20,813 bases of DNA from PSLL01 sp050259195 (GCA_050259195.1 JBLNAE010000312.1:1-20813), one strand, 5' to 3'; shown: positions 1 through 7,885, counted from the stretch's first letter. The notes: generated by a model from the letters alone, not told the origin. Numbers and translations are program-made.

Positions 1-110
1 ATGGGATCAGAGCTAAAGACTTTTATCTACATCTTAAAGAATGTGAATTTCGGTATAATGAGCGGCGTAATATTTACAAAAAAATACTTCAGATTATAAA
101 ATTATTCTAG
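1..110 (+). mobile_element. C-terminal remnant of IS1595/ISXO2-family transposase (cut by window edge)
   Basis: Reading frame 3 (codons from base 3) is open from the window edge to a TAG at 108-110. It encodes about 35 residues including FYLHLKECEFRYNERRNNIY. This closely resembles the C-terminal tail of ISXO2-like DDE transposases (IS1595 family), which typically end in a 'FYLHLKECEFRFN' type motif. The apparent ATG at base 1 is in another frame and is not the gene start. Whether the rest of the element lies intact to the left cannot be seen. No terminal inverted repeat was recognised in the AT-rich bases after the stop. Confidence 0.6.
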
Positions 111-165
111 TCTAGAGCCTTTGATATTAAATGGTACTAGTTTTCAAGCGACCGGAGACGAGTGA

Positions 166-900
166 TTAACCCTCACGCGGCGTTTCATCGCCGGCTTCTT
201 TGATTCTTCTGCTCTCTCTTTCCTTCAATCTCTTTGTCACATGAATCATCCTTTCAACAGCGGTGTAAGAGGAAAATATTAGGATTATAGCCAGAGCGAG
301 TTTAAGCAGGTAGTCTTCTGGTCTCAGGCCAAGCGCGGATGTTATCAAGTTGCCAAAGAGGTTAAATACGGAAAAGGCGCCCAGATATACTATTCTCTCT
401 GTTCTCTGCATCATTCCCACTTCGCAATCAACCCCCAAGCTCTCTGCTCTTGCTCTTGTGTAGCTTACCATTGTTGTTGCACCGAGAATGAGGAAGATGA
501 CATACGAAAATAGGGTTCCATGAAAGTAGCTAAGCAGTCCCAAGTAGATAAATATTTCGGCGAATCTGTCCAGACAGGAATCAAAAAATGCCCCATATTC
601 GCTGCTTAGCCCCTGCGCTCTTGCGACGCGGCCGTCAAGCATATCAAAGTTTGAGCCAGCAAGGAGAATTATTCCAGCAATAAAAATCCACCCCAGATGA
701 AATAAAAGTCCCGCAATGGCGGAAACTATCAAAGAGGTAACCGTAAGGATGTTCGGGTGTACCTTTTTCTCAATCAGGTAGTCTTCAATCGGGCGCATGA
801 TGAGTATCCACCAGGTCTTAATCTCGCGCCCCAGGAGTTTTGACGCGGATGGCCCCTTTCTGCCCTTAGCCCTATCTAACACCTCATCAGGGGTAGACAT
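166..900 (-). CDS. CDP-alcohol phosphatidyltransferase family membrane enzyme
   Basis: This 244-residue integral membrane enzyme transfers a phosphatidyl group from a CDP-activated lipid to an alcohol in phospholipid synthesis. The full family signature DG(x2)AR(x8)G(x3)D(x3)D is visible: D89, G90, A93, R94, G103, D107 and D111, with D86 upstream. These residues bind the metal and the CDP moiety. Hydrophobic segments lie near residues 52-69, 71-83, 115-140 and 175-215. The substrate (glycerol-3-phosphate, inositol phosphate, serine or other) cannot be read from the sequence; phosphatidylglycerophosphate or phosphatidylinositol-phosphate synthase are candidates. The ATG follows AAGGAG at seven bases spacing. 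It lies 103 bp behind the SPOR gene on the same strand, so it may be a distal operon member or have its own promoter. The basic, charged N-terminus (residues 1-30) and C-terminal tail look cytoplasmic. Confidence 0.88.
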   Translation of the reverse strand: MSTPDEVLDRAKGRKGPSASKLLGREIKTWWILIMRPIEDYLIEKKVHPNILTVTSLIVSAIAGLLFHLGWIFIAGIILLAGSNFDMLDGRVARAQGLSSEYGAFFDSCLDRFAEIFIYLGLLSYFHGTLFSYVIFLILGATTMVSYTRARAESLGVDCEVGMMQRTERIVYLGAFSVFNLFGNLITSALGLRPEDYLLKLALAIILIFSSYTAVERMIHVTKRLKERESRRIKEAGDETPREG

Positions 901-1003
901 TACAAACTCCTTTCAGATTTTTGCCTATTAGTATAATTGAATTTTAGCGTAAAAATAGAGAAATTAAATCGGCTTTTTTATAATTGCGAGTGGTGTAGGT
1001 TTA

Positions 1004-2164
1004 TCAATTATTCACTGTAATAAAAGTCGATTCCATTGATGGCTCCAGGCTTTTTAATTTATCTCTGTAGATTTTGGCTTCTTTTATAGTTTTAAACGTT
1101 CCTATTCTTACTCTATGCCAGGTGCCTTTTCCAGAAATCTGTGCAGTTGTTACAAAGGCCGGGTATCCCTTAGATATTAAGCCCTCTGCGGTCTCTTTCG
1201 CTTCTTCTTCTGTTTTGAACGATCCTATCTGAATCGTGTATTTTCTCCCCGGCTCGGTTGGAGGCATGGTTTCTGTATTCCCCTTCGTGGCTTTTTTCTC
1301 CTCAATATCTGCTTTTACAGGTTTCTCGGCGAGCGGCGTAGGGGATGGAAGCGGATTTTCACCTTCCTCAGTTTTTGCTTTTTTCAGTTCTGATTTCTCT
1401 TCTATCCTCTTATTAACCGGTGAGGGAGTTTGCTCGACTAAAGATTCCTCTTCTGCGGTTCCTTCTTGATTGACTTTTACTACACGAAGATTGTTGAAAT
1501 TTCGCTTTGCTACCAGATTTCCTTCTTTGAGTTCTATCTCCGTGGGTCCCACGACTTCCCTGGAGCTTTCGACAACGAGCTTTCTCGGCGACTCGGCGAT
1601 AAGTCTGGCTTCTCGACCACCGATCTTGATCGCTGTGGTATCGAAGTTCCCATCAAACGGTCCCGTAATCCAGATAGGTTTTCCCGCCTGTCCAATTACT
1701 GGGAATTGATAATTCTCTGGAGAAGAGGTCGCGGGTCTCTCAACAGGAGGTGCAATCTGAATTGGAATTTGAGCTCTGGCTACTTCCTCTCCATTTTTAT
1801 CTCTGAGAACAAGGTAGATCGGCTCGCGGCTCAAGGCGGCAGGAACAGTCCATTTGATCACCCTCTCAATCACGGGTGTGCTCCCTTTTCCTATTTCAGC
1901 CAAGTACCTGTTCAACTCATCTGCGTTCCCGCGCTGCTCTTCTTTGGTCTGATACCTTGGCTCCGCCATTACTGTGCCCGAAACGGCATCGCCTGCGCTT
2001 ATGTCATCGGGCAGGTTCACTGTGACCTTGCCCTGAGGGACATCGAAGACAACGACATAGATTCCCCAGTCTGTCTCAAAGCTGGATGAAACTTTCCCTT
2101 CTGCAAAGGCGGCCAGGGGAAGAAGTAGAATCAGGATTAGTATAGATGGTGCCGGTTTTCTCAA
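1004..2164 (-). CDS. Secreted SPOR-domain protein with central IPT/TIG-like region
   Basis: The 386-residue protein has a clear N-terminal signal sequence (hydrophobic residues 8-21, AFAEG cleavage region). A beta-rich domain follows at about 25-140. A segment at about 150-230 contains 'ITGPFDGN...IGGREARLIAESPRKLVV' and resembles IPT/TIG immunoglobulin-like folds. Then comes a low-complexity Glu/Lys/Pro linker (about 235-305) and a C-terminal SPOR domain (about 307-385) starting KYTIQIGSFKTEEEAKE. SPOR domains bind denuded peptidoglycan at division sites, so a periplasmic cell-envelope role is inferred. Translation starts at a TTG that overlaps the stop of the upstream SPOR gene by four bases, with an AAGGTG ribosome site, which suggests coupled translation. 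The combination of an Ig-like region with SPOR is uncommon, and the exact function is unknown. Confidence 0.82.
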   Translation of the reverse strand: MRKPAPSILILILLLPLAAFAEGKVSSSFETDWGIYVVVFDVPQGKVTVNLPDDISAGDAVSGTVMAEPRYQTKEEQRGNADELNRYLAEIGKGSTPVIERVIKWTVPAALSREPIYLVLRDKNGEEVARAQIPIQIAPPVERPATSSPENYQFPVIGQAGKPIWITGPFDGNFDTTAIKIGGREARLIAESPRKLVVESSREVVGPTEIELKEGNLVAKRNFNNLRVVKVNQEGTAEEESLVEQTPSPVNKRIEEKSELKKAKTEEGENPLPSPTPLAEKPVKADIEEKKATKGNTETMPPTEPGRKYTIQIGSFKTEEEAKETAEGLISKGYPAFVTTAQISGKGTWHRVRIGTFKTIKEAKIYRDKLKSLEPSMESTFITVNN

Positions 2165-2793
2165 TCATTCACCTTAACAAGCACCGATTTTATATCAGGA
2201 TCATCCTTTTTTAGATTGTCTCTGTAAAGCTCAGCCTCCTCTCTGGTTTTAAACGTTCCTATTCTTATTCTATACCAGGTTCCTTTTCCGGGAATCTCGG
2301 CCACTTTTATAAACGCAGGGTATCCTTTAGATATCAAACTCTTTACGATTTTTTTCGCCTCTTCTTCTTTTTGAGATGACCCTATTTGAACCGTGTATTT
2401 TCCCTGTGTTTCGCCTGCGGGGGCAACCGCTATATCCTTTTTGACGGCTTTCTTAGCCTCTGTTTTTATGCTCTCAGACGCCGGTGAGGGGGATAACTTT
2501 TTTTCTTCGCCAACCTTTGTTGTTTCTGATTCTCCTTTCCCTTCTTCAACGAGAGCCGGGGTTTGCTCAGCAATCGGTTTCTCTTTGGTGATTGCCTCAG
2601 GCGTTTTCTCAGGCTCTTTAAACTCGGATAAATTTTTCGGGGATTCTCCTTTTTTAGCTATCCAGGATTGAGACCCGCCAAGCCCCTTTCCTACAACTAC
2701 CCCCAGACTAAATGCAAAGATAAATAAAATCAAAAACCCAAGGAATAGATACACAACTTGACGGTTGCTCGAATTATTATTTCTATCACTCAT
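2161..2793 (-). CDS. Inner-membrane-anchored SPOR-domain protein
   Basis: This 210-residue bitopic protein has a short basic cytoplasmic head (1-11), one membrane helix (about 12-35, VVYLFLGFLILFIFAFSLGV), a Lys/Glu/Pro/Ala-rich periplasmic linker (about 40-130) and a SPOR domain at about 132-209. It matches the architecture of division-associated SPOR proteins (FtsN/DedD-like), although no FtsN-specific essential motif can be claimed. Its SPOR domain is strikingly similar to that of the next gene: both contain a SKGYPAF segment followed by GKGTW and RIGTFKT, so the pair looks like a local duplication of the domain. The ATG lies only three bases after the argS stop and its ribosome site (AGAGGATG) lies inside argS, so it is transcribed and probably translated together with argS. 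Confidence 0.88.
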   Translation of the reverse strand: MSDRNNNSSNRQVVYLFLGFLILFIFAFSLGVVVGKGLGGSQSWIAKKGESPKNLSEFKEPEKTPEAITKEKPIAEQTPALVEEGKGESETTKVGEEKKLSPSPASESIKTEAKKAVKKDIAVAPAGETQGKYTVQIGSSQKEEEAKKIVKSLISKGYPAFIKVAEIPGKGTWYRIRIGTFKTREEAELYRDNLKKDDPDIKSVLVKVND

Positions 2794-2796
2794 CTG

Positions 2797-4476
2797 TTAC
2801 ATCCTCTGGGGCGCAGAAACTCCAAGCAGTCTAAGTCCGTTTCTTATAACCGTTCTGATACAATCAATAAAATAAAGCCGGGCGCGGCTGAGATTCTGGT
2901 CATCGCCGAGGATCCTATTTTTATTATAGTAAATATGAAAATCTGAAGCGATGTCTTGCAGGTAAAACGCCACTCTATGAGGCGAAAGCGATAAGGCGCT
3001 TTCCCTTACCACTTCGGGGAAGAGCAGGAGTTTTTTTATAATCTTAACCTCTTCAGGGAGATTCAAGAGATTTAAACACTCCTTTGAGGGAAACACTCCT
3101 CTTTCCCTGGCTTTTTCAAATATGCTTCCAATCCTCGCATGAGCGTACTGGATATAATAGACGGGGTTTTCGTTCGATTCCCTTTTTGCCAGATCCAGAT
3201 CGAAGTCTAAATGGGCATCTGAGCTTCGCATTAGTAGAAAAAACCTCATCACATCACGCCCGACTTCTTCCATAACTTCGCGCATTGTGACGTAGCTTCC
3301 CGCGCGCTTTGACATAGAGACTTCCCGTCCTTCTCTTATGAGTCTCACAAATTGGATTAAAATTACTTCGAGTCGGGAGTCATCAAACCCAAGTGCCCTG
3401 AGAGCGGCCTTGAGACGCGCAATGTGTCCGTGGTGGTCTGCTCCCCACACATTTATAAGCCTTTTAAATCCCCTCCGGATTTTATCGTAGTGATATGTGA
3501 TGTCCGAGAAAAAATAGGTGAAACTTCCGTCTCTTTTTACAAGTACCCAATCCTGAGAATCTCCAAATCGGGAGGCCCGAAACCAGAGCGCCCCGTCTTT
3601 TTCTTCGAGGGCATGCCGCATTCCGAGTTCATTTTTTATACAATCGATTCTATTTTTGCCCTCAAGTTCCGGAAGAGGTCTGTATAGTTCTTCCCATTCG
3701 CTGTACCAATTGTCAAAGGTCACGCCAAGGTCATCTAAATCCTTCTTTATTTCGTCGAGAAGCCTACTCTTAGCGTATTCCCTGCAATAAGAAAGGGCCT
3801 CTTCCTCACGAGCCTCTCCAAGAAGCTCATCCTCCCTTTTATCTTTAATCTCTCCGGCAATCTCCTTTATGTATTCTCCATAATACCCATCTTCGGGCAT
3901 CTCTTTCTTAATTCCAAAAAGCTCCTCGTATTTTCTATAAACGGAAAGCCCAAGAAGCTCCATCTGCCTTCCCGCATCATTTATATAGAACTCTCTCCTA
4001 ACGTCAAAACCCGTGGCCTTTAGAACCTCTGAAATCGCGTCTCCTACGGCGGCGTTTCTTGCATGACCCAGATGGAGGTATCCTGTCGGGTTTGCGCTTA
4101 CGAACTCAACGAGCACCCTTTCTCTGTTTCCTATATCGGAGTTTCCAAAATTTTCCCCAAGCCTTTCTATTTCCATAAGTTTGGTTGCAATTGCTTCTTC
4201 TTCTATGAAAAAGTTTATAAAGCCGGGACCCGCAATCTCTATCTTTTTGAATAGGCTCTTTCTCTCTTTTGGTATATTTTCGATGATAAGTTTCGCGACT
4301 TCGCGGGGGCTTTTCTTTATCTCACCTCCAAGGACAAGGGCAATATTCGTTGAGAAATCTCCGAATTCCCTTTTTTTAGGGACTGTAATTGAAACTTCTA
4401 CAGGGGAGAATACAAAACCTCTACTTTCTATAGCCTCTATGGACTCAGAAACTGCTTTTTGAATGTCCTCTTTCAT
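2797..4476 (-). CDS. argS: Arginyl-tRNA synthetase
   Basis: This class Ia synthetase charges tRNA-Arg with arginine in the cytoplasm using ATP. The 559 residues match the usual family size. The N-terminal additional domain occupies about 1-110. The HIGH signature is HLGH at 135-138, preceded by SANPTGY. The KMSKS equivalent is the ArgRS-typical degenerate MSKRAG, which sits in REGREVSMSKRAGSYVT. The C-terminal anticodon-binding DALR domain begins near YYIQYAHARIGSI and ends in NGLRLLGVSAPQRM. The gene leads a minus-strand operon with two SPOR genes immediately downstream. There is no strong Shine-Dalgarno before the ATG, but an extended -10 promoter lies about 105 bp upstream. Confidence 0.97.
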   Translation of the reverse strand: MKEDIQKAVSESIEAIESRGFVFSPVEVSITVPKKREFGDFSTNIALVLGGEIKKSPREVAKLIIENIPKERKSLFKKIEIAGPGFINFFIEEEAIATKLMEIERLGENFGNSDIGNRERVLVEFVSANPTGYLHLGHARNAAVGDAISEVLKATGFDVRREFYINDAGRQMELLGLSVYRKYEELFGIKKEMPEDGYYGEYIKEIAGEIKDKREDELLGEAREEEALSYCREYAKSRLLDEIKKDLDDLGVTFDNWYSEWEELYRPLPELEGKNRIDCIKNELGMRHALEEKDGALWFRASRFGDSQDWVLVKRDGSFTYFFSDITYHYDKIRRGFKRLINVWGADHHGHIARLKAALRALGFDDSRLEVILIQFVRLIREGREVSMSKRAGSYVTMREVMEEVGRDVMRFFLLMRSSDAHLDFDLDLAKRESNENPVYYIQYAHARIGSIFEKARERGVFPSKECLNLLNLPEEVKIIKKLLLFPEVVRESALSLSPHRVAFYLQDIASDFHIYYNKNRILGDDQNLSRARLYFIDCIRTVIRNGLRLLGVSAPQRM

Positions 4477-4520
4477 TTTGATACGGTCTTAAAAATTCAA
4501 TCGAGTAGCCAGCTGAGATT

Positions 4521-4549
4521 TGTAGGGGTGGTTTGCGAACTACCCTACA
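4521..4549. repeat. Palindromic repeat, family A, copy 1
   Basis: TGTAGGG at 4521-4527 pairs with CCCTACA at 4543-4549. Inside, after a bulged G, GTGGTT/AACTA continues the stem with one G-T pair, closing on a TGCG loop. The left arm and the apex resemble the hairpin at 12960-12987, which suggests a small dispersed palindromic repeat family. It lies in the untranslated leader of argS as read from the minus-strand promoter at 4582-4590. No T run follows on either strand, so it is not a canonical terminator. Confidence 0.6.
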
Positions 4550-4581
4550 CTATTACCCTTTCAATAAATTAGACACTTAAA

Positions 4582-4590
4582 ATTATATCA
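4582..4590 (-). promoter_or_regulatory. Extended -10 promoter candidate for the argS operon
   Basis: On the minus strand a perfect TATAAT (4587 to 4582) is preceded by TG-N, giving an extended -10 element that needs little from the -35 region. A TTATTG lies about 18 bases upstream. It sits about 105 bp before the argS ATG in an otherwise gene-free stretch and is the best promoter match there for the minus strand. Confidence 0.5.
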
Positions 4591-4720
4591 TACTTGTAAA
4601 ATTTACAATAACCCGAAGGGGCTTTTATCAGGTTGGAATTAGTTTTTGGTTTAAAACTCGTATAGGATTACGCCTAATTCGCATTACGTAAAAGTAGAGC
4701 AAAAAGAGCCACTTAGGAGC

Positions 4721-4749
4721 TTGTAAACACGCCTATTATAACTTATACT
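4721..4749 (+). promoter_or_regulatory. Sigma70-type promoter candidate for the PIN/TRAM-ispD-ispF genes
   Basis: TTGTAA (4721-4726, four of six consensus bases) and TATACT (4744-4749, five of six) are separated by exactly 17 bases. They are followed 48 bases later by the ATG at 4798, which has a purine-rich GGGGTGAGGAAG ribosome site. Apart from the repeat at 4521-4549, the argS promoter and this promoter, nothing else is recognised in the 321-bp gap 4477-4797. Confidence 0.5.
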
Positions 4750-4797
4750 TAGCTTTACTCACGGGCAGAAAGGGGTGGGAAAAGGGGTGAGGAAGAA

Positions 4798-5820
4798 ATG
4801 AAGCTTAAAATTCTTTTCTTAATCCTAGCGGTAGCGCTGGGCTTCGGGGTTACATATCTATACAGCCCATATTACGCGGATAGCCTTATTATCGTCATGG
4901 CAGCCGCTGTTGGAGTTATATTCGGCGCTGTAGCATTTGGAGTTTTATGGGGGCTTGAACCCAAGATTGATCAATTTACCCCGAAGTCAATACTCGGAGG
5001 CGCAATAGGAGCAGGTGTTGCTTCGCTTACTTTTTTTGCGTTTAGAGAATTCATTGAGGGTCTGAGGATTCCGCATATTACTCCGTACACTCTTATTATA
5101 GTTTTTCTTTGGCTTTTCTATCTCGGAATAAAGGTGGGAGTGAAGAAGGGCCGGGAATCCGACCAGGCAGGAAAAAAATCTTTCGCGAAGAGTTACTTCG
5201 GAAGCCCCAAGATACTCGACACAAGCGTCATTATAGACGGAAGAATCGCAGATGTTGCTGAGGTTGGGTTTATTGAGGGGCTTATAATTGTGCCCAAGTT
5301 CATAATTAAAGAGCTTCAATACATAGCGGACTCCATTGATCCAATTAAGAGGGTGAGAGGAAGAAGGGGACTCGATGTGCTAAAGCGGATGCAGGAGATT
5401 CCCAAGATTGTAATTAAAATTACAAGCCACGATTTTCCAAAGGTAAGAGAGGCGGATTTAAAGCTCGTAGAGCTTGCAAAGAACATCAAAGGGACTATTG
5501 TAACGAACGATTTCAATCTGAACAAAGTCGCGGGGCTTCACGGCGTCAAGGTGCTCAACCTCAATCAGCTTTCAAGCGCGCTCAGACCCGTAGTGCTTCC
5601 GGGCGAGACAATAAACATACGCGTCGTCAAAGAGGGCAAGGAGGAAAACCAGGGCGTGGGTTATCTTGAAGACGGAACTATGGTCGTTGTAGACGATGCT
5701 AAGAGGTACGTGGGAAGAGAAATCGAGGTTTCCATAACAAGCGTACTTCAAACCCCTACGGGAAGAATGATATTCTCAAGGGTTAAGGAAGAGGGCATGA
5801 TCTCTGGCTTTGGTGGCTGA
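4798..5820 (+). CDS. YacL-type membrane protein with PIN and TRAM domains
   Basis: The 340-residue protein has four N-terminal membrane helices (about 5-22, 29-50, 66-83, 97-112). A cytoplasmic PIN nuclease-like domain follows (about 137-260; acidic residues D141 and D147 in ILDTSVIIDGRIADV, later TIVTNDFNLNK). A C-terminal TRAM RNA-binding domain (about 265-335) contains the GVGYLEDGTMVVVDDAKRYVG core. The order matches the Bacillus YacL family, which also sits directly before ispD and ispF. The conserved acidic residues suggest a ribonuclease, but the cellular substrate of this family is not established. The ATG follows a good purine-rich ribosome site and the gene probably heads the plus-strand transcription unit. 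Confidence 0.9.
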   Translation: MKLKILFLILAVALGFGVTYLYSPYYADSLIIVMAAAVGVIFGAVAFGVLWGLEPKIDQFTPKSILGGAIGAGVASLTFFAFREFIEGLRIPHITPYTLIIVFLWLFYLGIKVGVKKGRESDQAGKKSFAKSYFGSPKILDTSVIIDGRIADVAEVGFIEGLIIVPKFIIKELQYIADSIDPIKRVRGRRGLDVLKRMQEIPKIVIKITSHDFPKVREADLKLVELAKNIKGTIVTNDFNLNKVAGLHGVKVLNLNQLSSALRPVVLPGETINIRVVKEGKEENQGVGYLEDGTMVVVDDAKRYVGREIEVSITSVLQTPTGRMIFSRVKEEGMISGFGG

Positions 5821-5857
5821 GAGAACAATTGAGCCTGAATTGATACAAGTGAAAGAA

Positions 5858-5933
5858 GAATACAGGAGACAGAATTCAGAATACAGGGAAATACTTCTGA
5901 TCCCTGGCTCCCGTATCCTGATTTCTTATATTC
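5858..5933. repeat. Degenerate palindromic repeat (GAATACAGG class) before ispD
   Basis: The left half contains GAATACAGG twice (5858-5866 and 5879-5887). The right half (about 5899-5933) contains CCCTGGCTCCCGTATCCTG and ends TTATATTC, which approximates the reverse complement of the left half with several substitutions. The element fills most of the gap between the PIN/TRAM gene and ispD and ends directly against the ispD GTG. Similar GAATACAGGA-type palindromes are common intergenic repeats in many environmental genomes. Confidence 0.5.
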
Positions 5934-6662
5934 GTGGCTAAATATCTATACATGGTTAAGGTGAAAGCCGCCGCAATAATAGCCGCAGCCGGATGGGGCA
6001 AAAGATTTAGCGTGGGCAAGAGGAAGCAGTTTCAGCCCCTCGGTGGAAAGCCGGTTATTGTCTATTCAATTGAGAGATTTGAGGAATCTCCGTCGGTGGG
6101 AGAAATCATACTCGTCGTCTCCGAAGATTCGATTGGGCACTGTCGTGAAGAGATAGTGAAGAAATTTCAATTTAAAAAGATTAAAGAGGTTATCCCCGGC
6201 GGTGAAGAAAGACAGCACTCTGTAAAAAGGGGATTTAGTTCAATCTCAAATAAAACCGATATAGTCATAGTCCACGACGGAGTGCGGCCGTTTGTAACGG
6301 TTGACATGATTGAAGAGTCTATAAAAGAGGCTTTAAAATCGGGTGGAGCGATTGTCGCCACCCCGGTAAAAGACACGGTAAAAGAATCCTCCGAGGGCTA
6401 CATTCAAAGGACTCTGCCGCGTGAGTCTCTCTGGCTTGCCCAGACGCCACAGGCTTTTCGGTACGATGTTCTAAAGAGGGCTTATAAAATGAGCGAAGAG
6501 GATGAATTTCTCGGTACAGATGAGTCATCGCTGGTTGAGAGGCTTGGCATACGGGTGAAACTTATTCGAGGCTCTCAAATGAACATAAAAATCACTACCG
6601 AAGAGGATTTGCTCTTGGCAGAGTTGGCTTTGAAAGCCGGAGGCTATGGTCGTGATTTTTAG
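5934..6662 (+). CDS. ispD: 2-C-methyl-D-erythritol 4-phosphate cytidylyltransferase
   Basis: IspD joins CTP and 2-C-methyl-D-erythritol 4-phosphate to form CDP-ME, the third step of the cytosolic MEP isoprenoid pathway. The 242-residue protein shows the nucleotide-binding N-terminus (AAIIAAAGWGKRF followed by RKQF and LGGKPVIVYSI), VIVHDGVRPFV, ATPVKDTVKE, TLPRESLWLAQTPQAFR, a TDESSLVERLG segment and a KITTEEDL C-terminus, all family hallmarks. The long form starts at a GTG (5934). An in-frame ATG at 5952 (MVKVKAAAII) would trim six residues and start right at the conserved core, so it is an equal or better candidate. Neither has a clear Shine-Dalgarno, and a palindromic repeat abuts the GTG. 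It acts upstream of the neighbouring ispF. Confidence 0.95.
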   Translation: MAKYLYMVKVKAAAIIAAAGWGKRFSVGKRKQFQPLGGKPVIVYSIERFEESPSVGEIILVVSEDSIGHCREEIVKKFQFKKIKEVIPGGEERQHSVKRGFSSISNKTDIVIVHDGVRPFVTVDMIEESIKEALKSGGAIVATPVKDTVKESSEGYIQRTLPRESLWLAQTPQAFRYDVLKRAYKMSEEDEFLGTDESSLVERLGIRVKLIRGSQMNIKITTEEDLLLAELALKAGGYGRDF

Positions 6663-6670
6663 CCACCATC

Positions 6671-6749
6671 TGTCATTGGGAACGAATGGGAGTAATCCCA
6701 TTTTTGAAATTGCTTTGCCGCTGTCGCTTTTCTATAGTAGCGGGCAACG
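6671..6749. repeat. Palindromic repeat relic with GTAA-loop hairpin before ispF
   Basis: The gap between ispD and ispF contains GTCATTGGGAACGAATGGG, a degenerate match to the widespread intergenic 'GTCATTGCGAGCGA' palindromes, and then AATTGCTTTGCCGCTGTCGC as the opposite half. Inside is an exact 7-bp hairpin, AATGGGA (6685-6691), GTAA loop, TCCCATT (6696-6702), followed by TTT. It could weakly terminate or stabilise the ispD transcript. A second imperfect hairpin, TTGCCGCT with AGCGGGCAA, spans 6715-6749. Confidence 0.45.
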
Positions 6750-6785
6750 GATTACCTTGCGGCATATTGTAATTGAGGATGCACA

Positions 6786-7268
6786 TTGTACCGAGTAGGC
6801 ATCGGATTTGACGCACATAGATTCTCAAGAGGACGAAAACTCGTTCTTGGAGGGGTAGAGATTCCATTTGAGCTTGGTTTAGAAGGGCATTCGGATGCTG
6901 ACGTTCTCACGCACGCGATATGCGACGCCATACTGGGGGCAATTGGAGAAAATGATATTGGAAGTCATTTTCCGGACAGCGACTCCAGATACAAGGGGGT
7001 GTCGAGTCTCGTTCTTCTCGAACAGGTAAGAGCGCTATCAAATTCCAGAGATTTCAAAATTGAAAACATTGATAGCACGGTAGTGTGTGAAAGGCCGAAG
7101 CTCTCTGCGTACATCTCTCAGATGAAAAAAAAACTCTCTTCCGTAATTCAAGTTTCTGAGGATTCTCTGGGTATAAAAGCAACAACAACAGACAGCATGG
7201 GCTTTACCGGCAGGGGCGAAGGAATAGCGGCTTATGCGGTGGCTCTTGTGAAAAAGGCGACTATTTAG
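6786..7268 (+). CDS. ispF: 2-C-methyl-D-erythritol 2,4-cyclodiphosphate synthase
   Basis: IspF cyclises CDP-ME 2-phosphate to MEcPP with release of CMP; it is a homotrimeric zinc enzyme of the MEP pathway. The 160 residues match the family length. Metal ligands are visible in GIGFDAHRF (D9, H11) and in the LEGHSDADVLTHAICDA segment. GENDIGSHFPDSDSRYKG and the C-terminal signature TTTDSMGFTGRGEGIAAYAV are also typical. The start is a TTG preceded by GAGG at eight bases. The nearby ATG at 6779 is in another frame. It follows ispD by 123 bp containing a repeat, so it may depend on read-through or a local promoter. Confidence 0.96.
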   Translation: MYRVGIGFDAHRFSRGRKLVLGGVEIPFELGLEGHSDADVLTHAICDAILGAIGENDIGSHFPDSDSRYKGVSSLVLLEQVRALSNSRDFKIENIDSTVVCERPKLSAYISQMKKKLSSVIQVSEDSLGIKATTTDSMGFTGRGEGIAAYAVALVKKATI

Positions 7269-7885
7269 CCATGAGCTGATTAAAATGGATTTCTTTCTCC
7301 TAAAATACAAAATTCTCGCTCCGCTCTTTGGGTTTATCTCAGGAATACTGATTGCTGAATGGGCTGGGAATAAATGGATACTGATTGCACTTCTCTCTCC
7401 CATTTTCGGGGTCCTATCTCTTTTTAAACCTAGATTCCGCTTCTTAATATTCATCCCAATCGGAATTCTATTTTCGGCAAGGCCGAACCTTCCAGAAAAT
7501 CACATCTCTCACTTTACGGGAAAGGAACTCGATATTGAAGGAGTTCTATTTGAATCCCCGGAGAGTAGGGAAAAAGGATCAAGATTATTTATTGATGTTC
7601 AGACCGTTTTTCTGGAAGGAAAAAGAGGGGCGGGCGTCGGGAAAGGTAATTATATCCACTGAGGAGAGAATCTGGGGGCTTGCAGATGGGGATAGGGTGA
7701 GGGTGCTCCATACAAAGCTCAGAGCTCCAAGGAGTTTTCAAAATCCCGGCAGTTTCGACATCAAGCGCTACTACGAAAGAGAGGGGATTTACGCTACCGG
7801 GTTTATTCAGGGAAAGGAATAGATTATATCGTTTGGGAAAGATGAGTCCTCGAATTCCTTTCTCCATGCGATAGACAGGCTCAGG

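Noticed and set aside
1466..2089. 207-codon plus-strand frame opposite the SPOR/TIG gene
   Set aside because: It lies wholly antisense to a gene with a signal peptide and SPOR domain, and its translation has no recognisable domain.
4477..4797. Possible tRNA or riboswitch in the argS/PIN-TRAM gap
   Set aside because: No cloverleaf, T-loop GTTCRA motif or known riboswitch core could be found; only the repeat and two promoters are supported.
4987..5319. 110-codon minus-strand frame opposite the PIN/TRAM gene
   Set aside because: Antisense shadow of a clear multi-domain gene.
7038..7454. 138-codon minus-strand frame across ispF and comEC
   Set aside because: It overlaps the IspF C-terminal signature, and its translation is basic and without recognisable pattern.
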